The translations under genes were made by a program, and so were the position numbers. This document shows, one piece after another, positions 32,490 through 41,025 of a stretch of 64,000 nucleotides of DNA. Positions within the stretch are counted from its first letter, which is position 1. Every line of letters begins with the position of its first letter. Below the pieces are notes generated by a model. It was not told the origin of the DNA. It saw only the letters and a list, made by a program, of their open reading frames with translations, and searched no databases. The DNA lies in the NCBI GenBank assembly GCA_036397635.1, contig DASWIP010000099.1, forward strand, positions 1 to 64,000, in the 5' to 3' direction. The stretch is from DASWIP01 sp036397635. Lineage in GTDB: Bacteria > Actinomycetota > AC-67.

Positions 32490-34978
32490 TCGAGCGCTTC
32501 TTGGATCAGCGTGACGTAGCGGGCCGCGACGTCTTCGGACTCCTGATCGGATCCTCCTTCCGCCCAGACGTGGGTGAGGGGATCCTCGGGATCCGGGATG
32601 ACCAGCGCCCAGTCCCTCGCGTGGAACATCTTCAGCCCTTCGGTCTCATCCGTGCGATCAGCTTCATGAGCCCCGGCGAGCCGGCGCATGATCGCGCCCT
32701 TCTGGTCCCAGGACGTCGCGACCGTGCGATGCACCACGTGAGAGCTGGGCAGGGAGGCAAGGCGTTCGGCCAGGGTGCCGCCGAGTTCGGCGATCAGCTC
32801 GTGCAGGATGCAGAACGTCGCCAGGCCGTCGAAGGATGGGAAGACGCCGGGGAAGACGGCCGCTCCGTCTTCGGTCCCGGCGAAGACCGCTCCCTCTTGT
32901 GCGGCGCGCGCCAGGATCGCGGCGGGTGAACGCTCCGACCGGATGACGATTCCGCCGCGCGCCTCCACGATCGTCTCGATCGCTCCGGGCGCGGAGACCG
33001 GGACGACAACAGGCTTGCCCGGCCACGCTTCAGCGATCAGATCCACCAGCAGCAGCAGCGCGGCGGGGCGCGGCACGATGATGCCGCCCTCGACCACGAT
33101 GTCAACCTGTTCGCCCATCGGATCGAGCAGTACTCCGAAGGTCGCCCGTGAGGTCTTGACCAGGTTGGAGAGCCCTGTGCGTGCCTCCTCGGCGTCGGCG
33201 GGGAGCAGCGTCGGCCGGTTCTCGTCGATGTAGCCGTTGACGATCAACGTTTGCGAGCCGAGCTTGCCGATCAGCGCGGGAACGACCAGGGACGAGGGTC
33301 CGAACGCGCAGTCGATCACGGACTTGATCTCGGCGGCACGGATGGCCTCCAGGTCCAGCGAGGACAGCAGGCCGGACTGGTAGAACTCGAGCGCGCGCGC
33401 CGGGTAGCGCAGCTCGCCGATCTCGTCGGTGAACGCGCGCCGAAAATCGTCGCGGAAGAACACGCGTTCGATATCCCGCTGCGCTCCCCCATCGATCTCG
33501 GCGCCGTCCTCGTCGAAGAACGTGATCTGCAGGGACTGCGGGTCGCCGGGTGCTGTTCCCACCGCGACCCCGCCACGCGAGCGCGTTGTGCGGACGTGGA
33601 ACCTGGTGACCGGGACGGGGGCCACCTCGAGGTCCTGGACGTGGACGCCGGCGCCGTTGAGACCGGCGATGAGCGCCCGCTTGATCGTCCTGGCTCCACG
33701 GGAAGCGTCGCGGCTGCTCACGACGGTGGCGCCGCGCTTGAGCGTGGTTGCGTAGGCCATGCCCAGCCGTACCGCGAAGTCGGGCGTGATGTCGACGTTG
33801 ATCAGCCCCGAGACGCCGCGATTGCCGAACAGGGTGCGCGCGCCGTGGGATTCCCAGATGATCGAATGGGTGATCACCGCCCCGGGGTCGACGCGCTTGT
33901 GGGGATACACCTTCACGTTGGGCTGGATCAGCGCGTCCTTGCCCACGACGCACTCGTCTCCGAGCACGACCCCTTCCTCGATCCGCGCGTTCGCACGCAC
34001 CTCGGCGTTGCGCCCGATCACGCAGCCGCGCGCCGATACGCCGGGGCCGACGTAGACGTTGTCGTGGATGATCGCTCGATGAAGGAACGCGCCGGTCTTG
34101 ACCGCGGCGTTGTTCCCGAGCACGCAGTACTCACGGACCGTGGCGCCGCCTTCGATCTTGACGTGCTCGCCGATCAGCGTGGGACCCTCGATGCGCGCGT
34201 CCGGGTCCAGGATGGCGCCCTCCCCCACCCAGACGCGGTCGGCGATCTCGAAACCGGGGACGTCGACATCGACCTTGCCGTCCAGGACATCGCGCTGCGC
34301 CTGGCGGTACCCCTCGACGTTGCCGACGTCGGTCCAGTACCCATCGGCGATGTATCCGTACAAGGCCGCGCCCTGCTCGAGCAGCTTCGGGAACAGGTCC
34401 TTCGAGAAGTCGTACGGTTCGCCGACCGGGATGTCGCGGAAGATCTCGGGCTCGAGCACGTAGATGCCTGTGTTGACGGTGTCGGTGAAGACCTGGCCCC
34501 AGCCCGGCTTCTCGAGGAATCGCTCGATCCGGTTCTCCTCGTCGGTCACCACGATCCCGTACTCCAACGGGTTCGGCTGTCGCGATAGGACCACGGTCGC
34601 GAGCGCGCCCCGCTCTTGGTGGAAGGCGAACACCTTCCCGAGGTCGATGTCGGTGAGCGCGTCGCCCGAGATCACCAGGAAGGTCTCGTCCAGTCCTTCC
34701 TCGGCGTTCTTGACGCTGCCCGCCGTGCCGAGCGGCGTCTCCTCGGTCGCGTAGGACATGTGGACGCCGAGGTCCTCGCCCGCGCCGAAATAGTTGCGCA
34801 CGACTCGCGCCATGAACTGAACGGTGACGACCAGGTCGGCGAAGCCGTGACGTTTGCACAGGCGCACGGCGTGCTCCATCAGCGGTCGGTTCGCGAGCGG
34901 AACCATCGGCTTCGGCTGGTTGCTCGTGAGCGGTCGCAACCGAGACCCGGCGCCGCCGGCCATGATGACTGCTTTCAT
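32486..34978 (-). CDS. Mannose-1-phosphate guanylyltransferase-like/phosphomannomutase-like fusion
   Basis: This 830-residue protein starts with a nucleotidyltransferase domain (residues 1-235): AVIMAGGAGSRLRPLT, QPKPMVPLANRP, TPLGTAGSV and the metal-site GDALTDID. Left-handed beta-helix hexapeptide repeats follow (about 255-370). The rest is a phosphohexomutase-type region that starts GATVVSSRDASRGARTIK. The mutase active-site loop is degenerate: in place of TASHNP-like serine the sequence has VGTAPGDPQSLQI. The N-terminal half should form an NDP-sugar, likely GDP-mannose; the C-terminal half may be regulatory. Such fusions are known in actinobacteria and cyanobacteria. Confidence 0.88.
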   Translation of the reverse strand: MKAVIMAGGAGSRLRPLTSNQPKPMVPLANRPLMEHAVRLCKRHGFADLVVTVQFMARVVRNYFGAGEDLGVHMSYATEETPLGTAGSVKNAEEGLDETFLVISGDALTDIDLGKVFAFHQERGALATVVLSRQPNPLEYGIVVTDEENRIERFLEKPGWGQVFTDTVNTGIYVLEPEIFRDIPVGEPYDFSKDLFPKLLEQGAALYGYIADGYWTDVGNVEGYRQAQRDVLDGKVDVDVPGFEIADRVWVGEGAILDPDARIEGPTLIGEHVKIEGGATVREYCVLGNNAAVKTGAFLHRAIIHDNVYVGPGVSARGCVIGRNAEVRANARIEEGVVLGDECVVGKDALIQPNVKVYPHKRVDPGAVITHSIIWESHGARTLFGNRGVSGLINVDITPDFAVRLGMAYATTLKRGATVVSSRDASRGARTIKRALIAGLNGAGVHVQDLEVAPVPVTRFHVRTTRSRGGVAVGTAPGDPQSLQITFFDEDGAEIDGGAQRDIERVFFRDDFRRAFTDEIGELRYPARALEFYQSGLLSSLDLEAIRAAEIKSVIDCAFGPSSLVVPALIGKLGSQTLIVNGYIDENRPTLLPADAEEARTGLSNLVKTSRATFGVLLDPMGEQVDIVVEGGIIVPRPAALLLLVDLIAEAWPGKPVVVPVSAPGAIETIVEARGGIVIRSERSPAAILARAAQEGAVFAGTEDGAAVFPGVFPSFDGLATFCILHELIAELGGTLAERLASLPSSHVVHRTVATSWDQKGAIMRRLAGAHEADRTDETEGLKMFHARDWALVIPDPEDPLTHVWAEGGSDQESEDVAARYVTLIQEALD

Positions 34979-35036
34979 GCGATCCCTACCATCGTCGCGC
35001 CTATCCTACCCGGGGGCCTCGAACGGCATCCTTTGG

Positions 35037-35648
35037 TCACGTGCGATCCTGCCGCCGGCGCGCGCCCAAGGCTTCGAGGCCTGCTCGGACGTATCCGGCG
35101 GCTGCGGCGTAATAGAGAGGTAACCCCACGATCGCCGCGATCAAGCCCGCGCGCTGCAGGCCGGCGATCGGCTCGTCAGGGCCCGGCCATCCGGCTGCGA
35201 AGTACAGGGCGAAGGCGACGCTGACGCCGAACGAGCCATACTTGCCCACTTTGCTGACCGGTGGGATCGGCGCGCGGGCGAGCTTGAGCACGGGTGCTCC
35301 CACCAGGACGAGCAGCCCGTCGCGCGCAGCCACCGCGATCACGATCCACAGTGGCGCCAGGTCGTGGACGATGAAGATGATCGCGCCGGCCGCCAGCCCC
35401 AAGCGGTCGGCCAGCGGATCCAAGGCGATCCCGAGCTTCGAAACCTGTCCGTAGCGGCGCGCGATCACGCCATCGACCAGATCGGTCGCGAACCCGACCA
35501 GCGCGAGGACCAAGGCGATATCCAGGCGGTCGGGTCCGATGGCCAGCCACAGCACCACGGGGACCAGGACGAGCCGGAAGAACGTCAGCAGGTTGGGAAC
35601 CGTCAGGATCGCATCCGACGGCGGCGCGGGCGTGCTCGGGGTCGTCAT
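35037..35648 (-). CDS. CDP-alcohol phosphatidyltransferase (PgsA-like)
   Basis: This 203-residue integral membrane enzyme carries the CDP-alcohol motif D-x2-DG-x2-AR-x8-G-x3-D-x3-D in DLVDGVIARRYGQVSKLG followed by IALDPLADR (about residues 57-83), with five or six helices. It makes phospholipid from CDP-diacylglycerol and an alcohol phosphate, probably glycerol 3-phosphate by similarity of position to M. tuberculosis pgsA2; specificity cannot be read by eye. A TAGGGT box eight bases before ATG 35648 suggests a leaderless start. Confidence 0.9.
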   Translation of the reverse strand: MTTPSTPAPPSDAILTVPNLLTFFRLVLVPVVLWLAIGPDRLDIALVLALVGFATDLVDGVIARRYGQVSKLGIALDPLADRLGLAAGAIIFIVHDLAPLWIVIAVAARDGLLVLVGAPVLKLARAPIPPVSKVGKYGSFGVSVAFALYFAAGWPGPDEPIAGLQRAGLIAAIVGLPLYYAAAAGYVRAGLEALGARRRQDRT

Positions 35649-35754
35649 GCGCGCGCTAACCCTATCGCCGCACGCGGCGGGATCCTCCAACTCGCGCACC
35701 GAACGCCATCTCACCCTCGCGCTGGACTGCGTCGAAGTGGCAAGCCCGAACCGG

Positions 35755-35829
35755 TCGGGCTGGCCGGATTTGAACCGGCGACCTCTTGACCCCCAGTCAA
35801 GCGCGCTAACCACGCTGCGCCACAGCCCG
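35755..35829 (-). tRNA. tRNA-Pro (anticodon GGG)
   Basis: The 75-nt gene folds into a full cloverleaf. The acceptor stem is CGGGCTG with CAGCCCG and discriminator A, and the D arm is GCGC/GCGC. The anticodon stem CTTGA/TCAAG encloses the loop CTGGGGG, giving anticodon GGG. The T arm is GCCGG-TTCAAAT-CCGGC. No CCA is encoded. Confidence 0.95.
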
Positions 35830-35837
35830 GACCCGCG

Positions 35838-35843
35838 ATTATA
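35838..35843 (-). promoter_or_regulatory. -10 box of tRNA-Pro
   Basis: The minus strand has a perfect TATAAT eight bases before the first base of the tRNA. No clear -35 is seen 17 bp upstream. Confidence 0.6.
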
Positions 35844-35906
35844 GGCCCCGCCGCGTGCCGAGTGCGCGCCTCACGACGAGAACCTCAGCGCACGCGCCGG
35901 GAACCC

Positions 35907-37226
35907 TCAGCGCGCGCGCCGCGCCGGGACCCTGACGGTGAACCTGAGGGGCGTGCCTCCGAACCCGAACCGCTCGCGGAGCCGGCGTTCCAACGCGCGC
36001 TGCGCACCCTCGGTCACCGTGCCGGTGGCGAACAGGACGAAGGTGGGCGGGCGGGTTCGCGCCTGGGTGAGATAGCGGATCCGGGTTGGACGCCCGCGGG
36101 TCGTCGAGCCGAAAGGGATCGTGTCCTCCACGTCGCGCAGCCAGGAGTTGAGTTGCGCGGTCGGGATCCGTGTATCCCACGCGTCGAGAGTGCGGGCGAC
36201 CGCGGGCATGATCTTGCGGATGCCGCGGCCGGTTGCGGCGGAGGTGCGCACCAGCGGCGCCCAGGACACGAATCGGAGCTCGTCCAGCGTGTCGGCTGCC
36301 ACCCGGTCGACGTCCTCAGCGTCGATCAGGTCCCACTTGTTGAGCACGACGATGGCGGCGCGCCCCGCATCGGCAACCCGGCGCGCGATCCGCTGATCCT
36401 GATCGGTCGCCCGCTCGGTCGCGTCGATCACGTGGATGACCGCGGCGGCCTCATCGATCGCGCGCAGACTCCGCACCAGCCCGTAGTACTCGGGCCCTTC
36501 GGCGTCCTTCGCGCCTCGCCGGCGCATCCCGGCAGTGTCGATGAACCGGTAACGCGTGCCGTTGATCTCGGCGACCGTATCGACGGCGTCGCGCGTCGTC
36601 CCGGGCAGGTCGTGGACGATCGAGCGTTCGTCGCCGACCAGCCGATTGAACAGCGACGACTTGCCGACGTTCGGCCGGCCCACGACCGCGATCGGGATGG
36701 CTTCATCGAGCACGTCTTCGGCTTCGATCCCCCGCACGTGCTCGACGACGAGGTCGAGCAGATCGCCCGAGCCCCGGCCGTGCAGCGCCGAGACCGGGAT
36801 CGCCGGGCCGAGTCCCAGCCGCTCCAGGCCGGCCGCGTCGCGCTCGCGCTGCTCGGAGTCGATCTTGTTGGCCACCAGCAGCACCGGCACCCGCGCACGT
36901 CGCAAACCGCGCGCGACCACGAGGTCGTCGCCTGTGATGCCCACCTCGGCATCGACGATCATCAGGATGAGGTCGGCCTCGCGCGCTGCTCGCTCCGCCT
37001 GAGCAAGGATCTTCGCGGCCAGGCCTTTCGCGCGCGGCTCCCATCCACCTGTATCGACAAGGCGGAACGGCACGCCACGCCAGCTGACCTGATACGCCTG
37101 GCGATCGCGGGTCACGCCCGGCTCGGGATGCTCGATGGCGGCGCGCCGGCCAACGATCCTGTTGACGAGCGTGGACTTCCCCACGTTGGCCCGCCCCACC
37201 ACGGCGACGGTCGGCAGCCCCATCAT
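35907..37226 (-). CDS. der: Ribosome assembly GTPase Der (EngA)
   Basis: Der is a double GTPase acting in 50S subunit maturation. The 439-residue protein has two G domains with P-loops GRANVGKST (about residue 10) and GRPNVGKSS (about 182). G3 motifs are DTGGW and DTAGM, G4 motifs NKID and NKWD, and a KH-like C-terminal domain covers residues about 350-439. The ATGATG start (37226 or 37223) overlaps the cmk stop, so it is coupled to cmk. Confidence 0.97.
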   Translation of the reverse strand: MMGLPTVAVVGRANVGKSTLVNRIVGRRAAIEHPEPGVTRDRQAYQVSWRGVPFRLVDTGGWEPRAKGLAAKILAQAERAAREADLILMIVDAEVGITGDDLVVARGLRRARVPVLLVANKIDSEQRERDAAGLERLGLGPAIPVSALHGRGSGDLLDLVVEHVRGIEAEDVLDEAIPIAVVGRPNVGKSSLFNRLVGDERSIVHDLPGTTRDAVDTVAEINGTRYRFIDTAGMRRRGAKDAEGPEYYGLVRSLRAIDEAAAVIHVIDATERATDQDQRIARRVADAGRAAIVVLNKWDLIDAEDVDRVAADTLDELRFVSWAPLVRTSAATGRGIRKIMPAVARTLDAWDTRIPTAQLNSWLRDVEDTIPFGSTTRGRPTRIRYLTQARTRPPTFVLFATGTVTEGAQRALERRLRERFGFGGTPLRFTVRVPARRAR

Positions 37227-37900
37227 CGATCCCGCGCGGTGACCCGCCGTGCCATCTGCACGATGGCGTCCACGACCTGCTCGGGCGTCTTGCCGGTCGT
37301 GTCGAGCAGCACGGCATCCTCGGCCGGGACCAGGGGTGACGTCTCCCTGGTGGAGTCGGTCTGGTCACGGTGCGTTATCTCTTGACGCAGGTCCTCGAGA
37401 TTGGCGGGCTCGCCGGTTGCTTCGACTTCGGCGTGGCGCCGTTGCGCACGCTCCTCGGGCGAGGCGGTCAGGAACACCTTGACGGGGGCGTCGGGGCATA
37501 CGACGGTCCCGATGTCCCGGCCTTCGGCGACGATCTCGCCCTCGGCCATCATCCGCCGCTGCATCGCCACCAGCGCCGCCCGGACCTTCGGATGGGCCGC
37601 GACGGTGGAGACCCACCGGTTGACCTCGCGACCGCGGATCTCAGGGCCGACCGGTGATCCGTCCACGACCAGGCCGTCGGCGGCGAAGGTCATCCCGGTG
37701 CCATCGGCTAGCTCAGCAAGGGCGGCCGCGTTGGTGGGCTCGACGCCTCGGGCGAGGGCCTTGGCGGTCAACGCCCGGTACATCGCGCCCGTATCCAGGT
37801 GCGCGATCCCCAGCGCCCGCGCGACACCCCGGGCCACGGTGGTCTTGCCGGCCCCGGCGGGGCCGTCGATGGCGATCACCAGCGGGACTGGAGGATCCAT
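37223..37900 (-). CDS. cmk: Cytidylate kinase
   Basis: Cmk phosphorylates CMP and dCMP with ATP. This 225-residue enzyme has the P-loop IDGPAGAGKTT at residues 11-21, then HLDTGAMYRALT near 35, the NMP-binding segment REVNRWVSTVA near 95, VAEGRDIGTVV near 124 and the Arg-rich RDQTDSTRETSPL near 178. It lies between aroA (6 bp away) and der. Confidence 0.97.
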   Translation of the reverse strand: MDPPVPLVIAIDGPAGAGKTTVARGVARALGIAHLDTGAMYRALTAKALARGVEPTNAAALAELADGTGMTFAADGLVVDGSPVGPEIRGREVNRWVSTVAAHPKVRAALVAMQRRMMAEGEIVAEGRDIGTVVCPDAPVKVFLTASPEERAQRRHAEVEATGEPANLEDLRQEITHRDQTDSTRETSPLVPAEDAVLLDTTGKTPEQVVDAIVQMARRVTARDR

Positions 37901-37906
37901 GGCGGC

Positions 37907-39271
37907 TTAGGGTACGACGACTGAGGCGAGGTCGTCCTCGAAGCCGGGGTAGGACACGCCGACGGCTTCCCACCCGCTGATCTGGCTCGGGCCGTCCGCG
38001 CCCAGCGCTGCGATCGCGAGAGCCATGGCGATCCGGTGGTCACCGGCGCCATGCAGCGACGCTCCGGCCGGCCGGGCCGAGCCGCGGATCGTGAAGCCGT
38101 CGGGTGTGGAGGTGATGTCCACCCCCATCGCGCCGAGACCCGCGGCGAGCGCCGCGATGCGATCGCTCTCCTTGACCCGAAGCTCGGCGGCGTCGGCCAC
38201 CACGGTCTCCCCCTCGGCGAAGGCGCCCAACACCCCGACGAGGGGCAGTTCGTCGAGGGCGCGTACGGCTAGTTCGCCGTCCACCCGCAGGGGAAGCCGG
38301 TCGGCGGCTCGCACGGTGAGGGTCCCCACGGGCTCACCGGAGACCACGCGCTTATCCTCGATGTGAACATCTGCGCCGTACCGGGACAGGATGTCGAGGA
38401 TGCCCGAGCGCGTCGGATTCAGCCCCACGTCCGCGACGGATAGCTGAGACCCGGGCAGGATCGCAGCCGCGACCAGCAAGAACGCCGCCGACGACAGGTC
38501 GCCGGGGATCATCACCGAACCACCTTGGATATTTGTCGACTTAAGGATGAGTCGATCTTGCGACTTCTCGATAGGGACCCCGAGGTGTGCGAGCATCCGC
38601 TCGGTATGGTCACGTGAGGGCGCAGGCTCGGCGATGGAAGTGATTCCCGTCGCTCGAAGCCCGGCGAAGATCAGCGCCGACTTCACCTGGGCGCTGGCCA
38701 TCGGGAGGACGTGATCGCGTCCCAGCAGGGCCGTTCCGTGAACAGTGAGAGGCGCGCGTTCTCCGCCATCGGCCCCATCGATCTTGGCCCCCATCAAGCG
38801 CAAGGGGTCCACGACCCGAGCCATCGGCCGGCGCCTGATCGAGGGATCGCCGGTCAAGGTCGCTTCGGCCGTGCTTCCCGCCAGGATGCCCAGAAGCAGC
38901 CTGATGGTGGTTCCCGAGTTCACGATGTCGATGGGGTCCCCTGGAGAGGACAACCTGTCCCAGCCAGGCCCGGCTACCTGAATCTGTAAGTCTCTATCAC
39001 TGATGGAGACTTGGGAAGGCTCAATCTCAACGTTAGCTCGATAGCCGTCTGGGGCTCGGGGACTGGACACGAGGCTGCCGAGAGCCTCGACCGCCTGCCG
39101 GGTGGCAGCGACGTCTTGAGCCGGCGAGAGGCCTGAAACGGCCAGTGGAGCTTCGGCGAGCATGCCCACCAAGAGTGCGCGGTGGGAGATCGACTTGTCT
39201 CCCGGGACCCGGACCTCGCCTTCGACGTGCCGACAAGGGGTGATGATGATGGATCGCCCCATCGACATCAC
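37907..39271 (-). CDS. aroA: 3-phosphoshikimate 1-carboxyvinyltransferase (EPSP synthase)
   Basis: AroA joins shikimate 3-phosphate with PEP in the chorismate pathway. This 454-residue enzyme has VPGDKSISHRALL at residues 22-34, NSGTTIRLLLG near 118, RRRPMARVVDPLR near 145 (a class II, glyphosate-tolerant-type signature) and DHRIAMALAI near 417. Three Met codons stand at the start (39271, 39268, 39262). Parts of the gene, especially the first 300 bases, are visibly less GC-rich than the neighbours, like the gap upstream. Confidence 0.95.
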   Translation of the reverse strand: MMSMGRSIIITPCRHVEGEVRVPGDKSISHRALLVGMLAEAPLAVSGLSPAQDVAATRQAVEALGSLVSSPRAPDGYRANVEIEPSQVSISDRDLQIQVAGPGWDRLSSPGDPIDIVNSGTTIRLLLGILAGSTAEATLTGDPSIRRRPMARVVDPLRLMGAKIDGADGGERAPLTVHGTALLGRDHVLPMASAQVKSALIFAGLRATGITSIAEPAPSRDHTERMLAHLGVPIEKSQDRLILKSTNIQGGSVMIPGDLSSAAFLLVAAAILPGSQLSVADVGLNPTRSGILDILSRYGADVHIEDKRVVSGEPVGTLTVRAADRLPLRVDGELAVRALDELPLVGVLGAFAEGETVVADAAELRVKESDRIAALAAGLGAMGVDITSTPDGFTIRGSARPAGASLHGAGDHRIAMALAIAALGADGPSQISGWEAVGVSYPGFEDDLASVVVP

Positions 39272-39283
39272 GACACCTCCCCG

Positions 39284-39523
39284 TCACACCACATCGACAG
39301 ATCCCCTCGACGACGTATCCCTAAGACGGTAGCTCGATGAAGCGGCATGTTGTTTCATCTCTTTACCTGTTTGTTGACTTATAGATGAAGCGTTTGCTCG
39401 ATCCATCGATATCTTGCGTCGAGCCGGCGCGTGCCGACCTGTGCAAACGGCTTGTGAATCGCTGTAGCTCCCTACATCTTTCACGATAAATCGATAAAGA
39501 GATGAGTCATTTAAGCGTTTCAT
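39284..39523 (-). CDS. Possible small protein or regulatory spacer between tyrA and aroA
   Basis: An open frame of 79 codons starts at an ATG overlapping the tyrA stop (ATGA) and ends 12 bases before the aroA start, so it fills the gap. The DNA is clearly AT-richer than both neighbours and its codon use is unlike theirs, with many A/T third bases. The product would be basic and Ser-rich and resembles nothing I know. It also carries repeats: GATGAAGCG at 39336-39344 and 39384-39392 with TTCATC at 39354-39359 between. It could be a gene, or non-coding regulatory sequence with a chance frame. Confidence 0.3.
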   Translation of the reverse strand: MKRLNDSSLYRFIVKDVGSYSDSQAVCTGRHAPARRKISMDRANASSISQQTGKEMKQHAASSSYRLRDTSSRGSVDVV

Positions 39524-40611
39524 GAGGAGAACGCCTTCGCCTCGTATCCGCGGGCCGCGAGCGCGTGGACCACGCGCGATGCTCCCTCCTCCCCCACGAT
39601 CGACAGGTGGAGCGTGCCTCGCCCTCCCTCGACCGTGTGGGTGATGCGGAGGTCCTCGATGTTGACCCCGAGGTTCCCGATCACGGTCGTGACCTCGGCG
39701 AGCACACCTGGGCGGTCGGGCACTGGGAACCTAACGTCGTGCAGAGCGCCGGTGACCTCACGCTCCGGGAGGCTGCGGCGCGCTGCTCGGGCGGCGCCCA
39801 GCGCATGACGCAGAGCCTCGAGATCGTCCTGTTCGACCAGGTCACGGAGGTGGAGCAGCTCTGAAGCCATGCGCTCCAGTGCCTCGACGATCGCGGGCCC
39901 GTTCTCCCTGCAGATGTCCACCCAGATCTCGGGGTTGCTGGCCGCGATGCGAGTGACATCGCGGAACCCGCCTGCCGCCAGGGCCAAGAGGCCGCCGTGG
40001 TCTTTGCCCTGCTCAGCGACCAGATTCATCAGCGCCGACGCCGTGAGCTGCGGCAGATGGCTGATCATCGCCATCAGCCGGTCGTGCTCTGCGGGCTCCA
40101 GGGCCATCACACGAGCACCCAGCGTGGTCACCAAGGCGTTCAATCGGCCATAGGCGTCGGCATCGGAACGGGCCGTGGGAGTCAGGATCCACCACGCCCC
40201 TTTGAACAGATCCGGCCGTGCCGCGTCGATGCCCTCGTCCTCTGAGCCGGCCATGGGGTGTCCCCCGATGAAAGTGACCCCTTCCGGCAAGGTTTCCTCG
40301 ATCTCAACAACGACTCGAGACTTAGTGCTTCCAACATCTGTGAGGAGAGTCCCGCCGGATAGGTAAGGAACCAGGTCTCTTGCCACCCGGCTTATCACCC
40401 CCACGGGTGTCGCGATGAAGATCACGTCGCGATCGCTGGCAGCCTCTTCCAAAGATGCGCTAGCCGCGTCCGCAGCTCCCCGCTCCACGGCACGGGTCGC
40501 CACCGAGGGATCCTGATCGTAGGCGATGATGTGCTCGGCGACAGAGGTCTGCTTGAGACTGAGCCCGATCGATCCGCCGACCAGCCCGCTCCCGATGATG
40601 GTGACCTTCAC
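39520..40611 (-). CDS. tyrA: Prephenate dehydrogenase with ACT domain
   Basis: TyrA oxidatively decarboxylates prephenate to 4-hydroxyphenylpyruvate for tyrosine. The 363-residue enzyme has an NAD-binding fold (IIGSGLVGGSIGLSL at residues 5-19, TDVGSTKSRV near 94 and GGHPMAGSEDEGI near 115). The helical dimer domain follows, then a C-terminal ACT domain (about 290-363, with DRPGVLAEVTTVIGNLGVNI), which usually binds tyrosine for feedback control. The GTG start overlaps the aroH stop as GTGA. Confidence 0.94.
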   Translation of the reverse strand: MKVTIIGSGLVGGSIGLSLKQTSVAEHIIAYDQDPSVATRAVERGAADAASASLEEAASDRDVIFIATPVGVISRVARDLVPYLSGGTLLTDVGSTKSRVVVEIEETLPEGVTFIGGHPMAGSEDEGIDAARPDLFKGAWWILTPTARSDADAYGRLNALVTTLGARVMALEPAEHDRLMAMISHLPQLTASALMNLVAEQGKDHGGLLALAAGGFRDVTRIAASNPEIWVDICRENGPAIVEALERMASELLHLRDLVEQDDLEALRHALGAARAARRSLPEREVTGALHDVRFPVPDRPGVLAEVTTVIGNLGVNIEDLRITHTVEGGRGTLHLSIVGEEGASRVVHALAARGYEAKAFSS

Positions 40612-40979
40612 TGGGGCAGGTCCGTTCGAAGGGGACGGGCACCCTCGAGATAGACGTGTCGCAGATCCGACCGCGGCAGCTCGGTATAGAGGTGCATCAG
40701 CACCCGGACACAGAGCGGCACCGCGCCCTCGATGTCCAGCTCGCGGGTGCATAGCAGCGGGACGTCGCTGATCCCGATCGCTCTGGCCGCCACCGCAGGG
40801 AACTCCGACCGGATGTCGTCGGTCGCGGTAAAGATCACGCTGACCAGGTCCTCCCTTTCGACCCGATTCCGCTCCAGCATCGTCTCCACCAGGCGCGCCG
40901 TCCGCTCCATCACTTGCTCGCGGGAGTCCTGCTCCAGCGTGATGGCGCCGCGCAAGGCGCGAAGGGTCCGGCCGGTCAT
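40608..40979 (-). CDS. aroH: Chorismate mutase, AroH type
   Basis: This 123-residue enzyme converts chorismate to prephenate, the substrate of the next gene. It is of the trimeric Bacillus AroH fold: RALRGAITLEQDSRE at residues 7-21, FTATDDIRSEFPAVAARA near 52, and the active-site region PLLCTRELDIEGAVPLCVRVL near 74-94 with the essential Glu and Arg. It has no fused prephenate domain. Order aroH-tyrA-aroA gives three steps of aromatic synthesis. Confidence 0.94.
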   Translation of the reverse strand: MTGRTLRALRGAITLEQDSREQVMERTARLVETMLERNRVEREDLVSVIFTATDDIRSEFPAVAARAIGISDVPLLCTRELDIEGAVPLCVRVLMHLYTELPRSDLRHVYLEGARPLRTDLPQ

Positions 40980-41025
40980 GGCCGCATGATAGCGACGAGC
41001 TGCTCGCGGACGTGCGGGTTCAGCG

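Noticed and set aside
35720..35770. Terminator after tRNA-Pro
   Set aside because: The AGCCCG/CGGGCT pair near 35743-35761 overlaps the tRNA acceptor stem and there is no T run, so it is not called.
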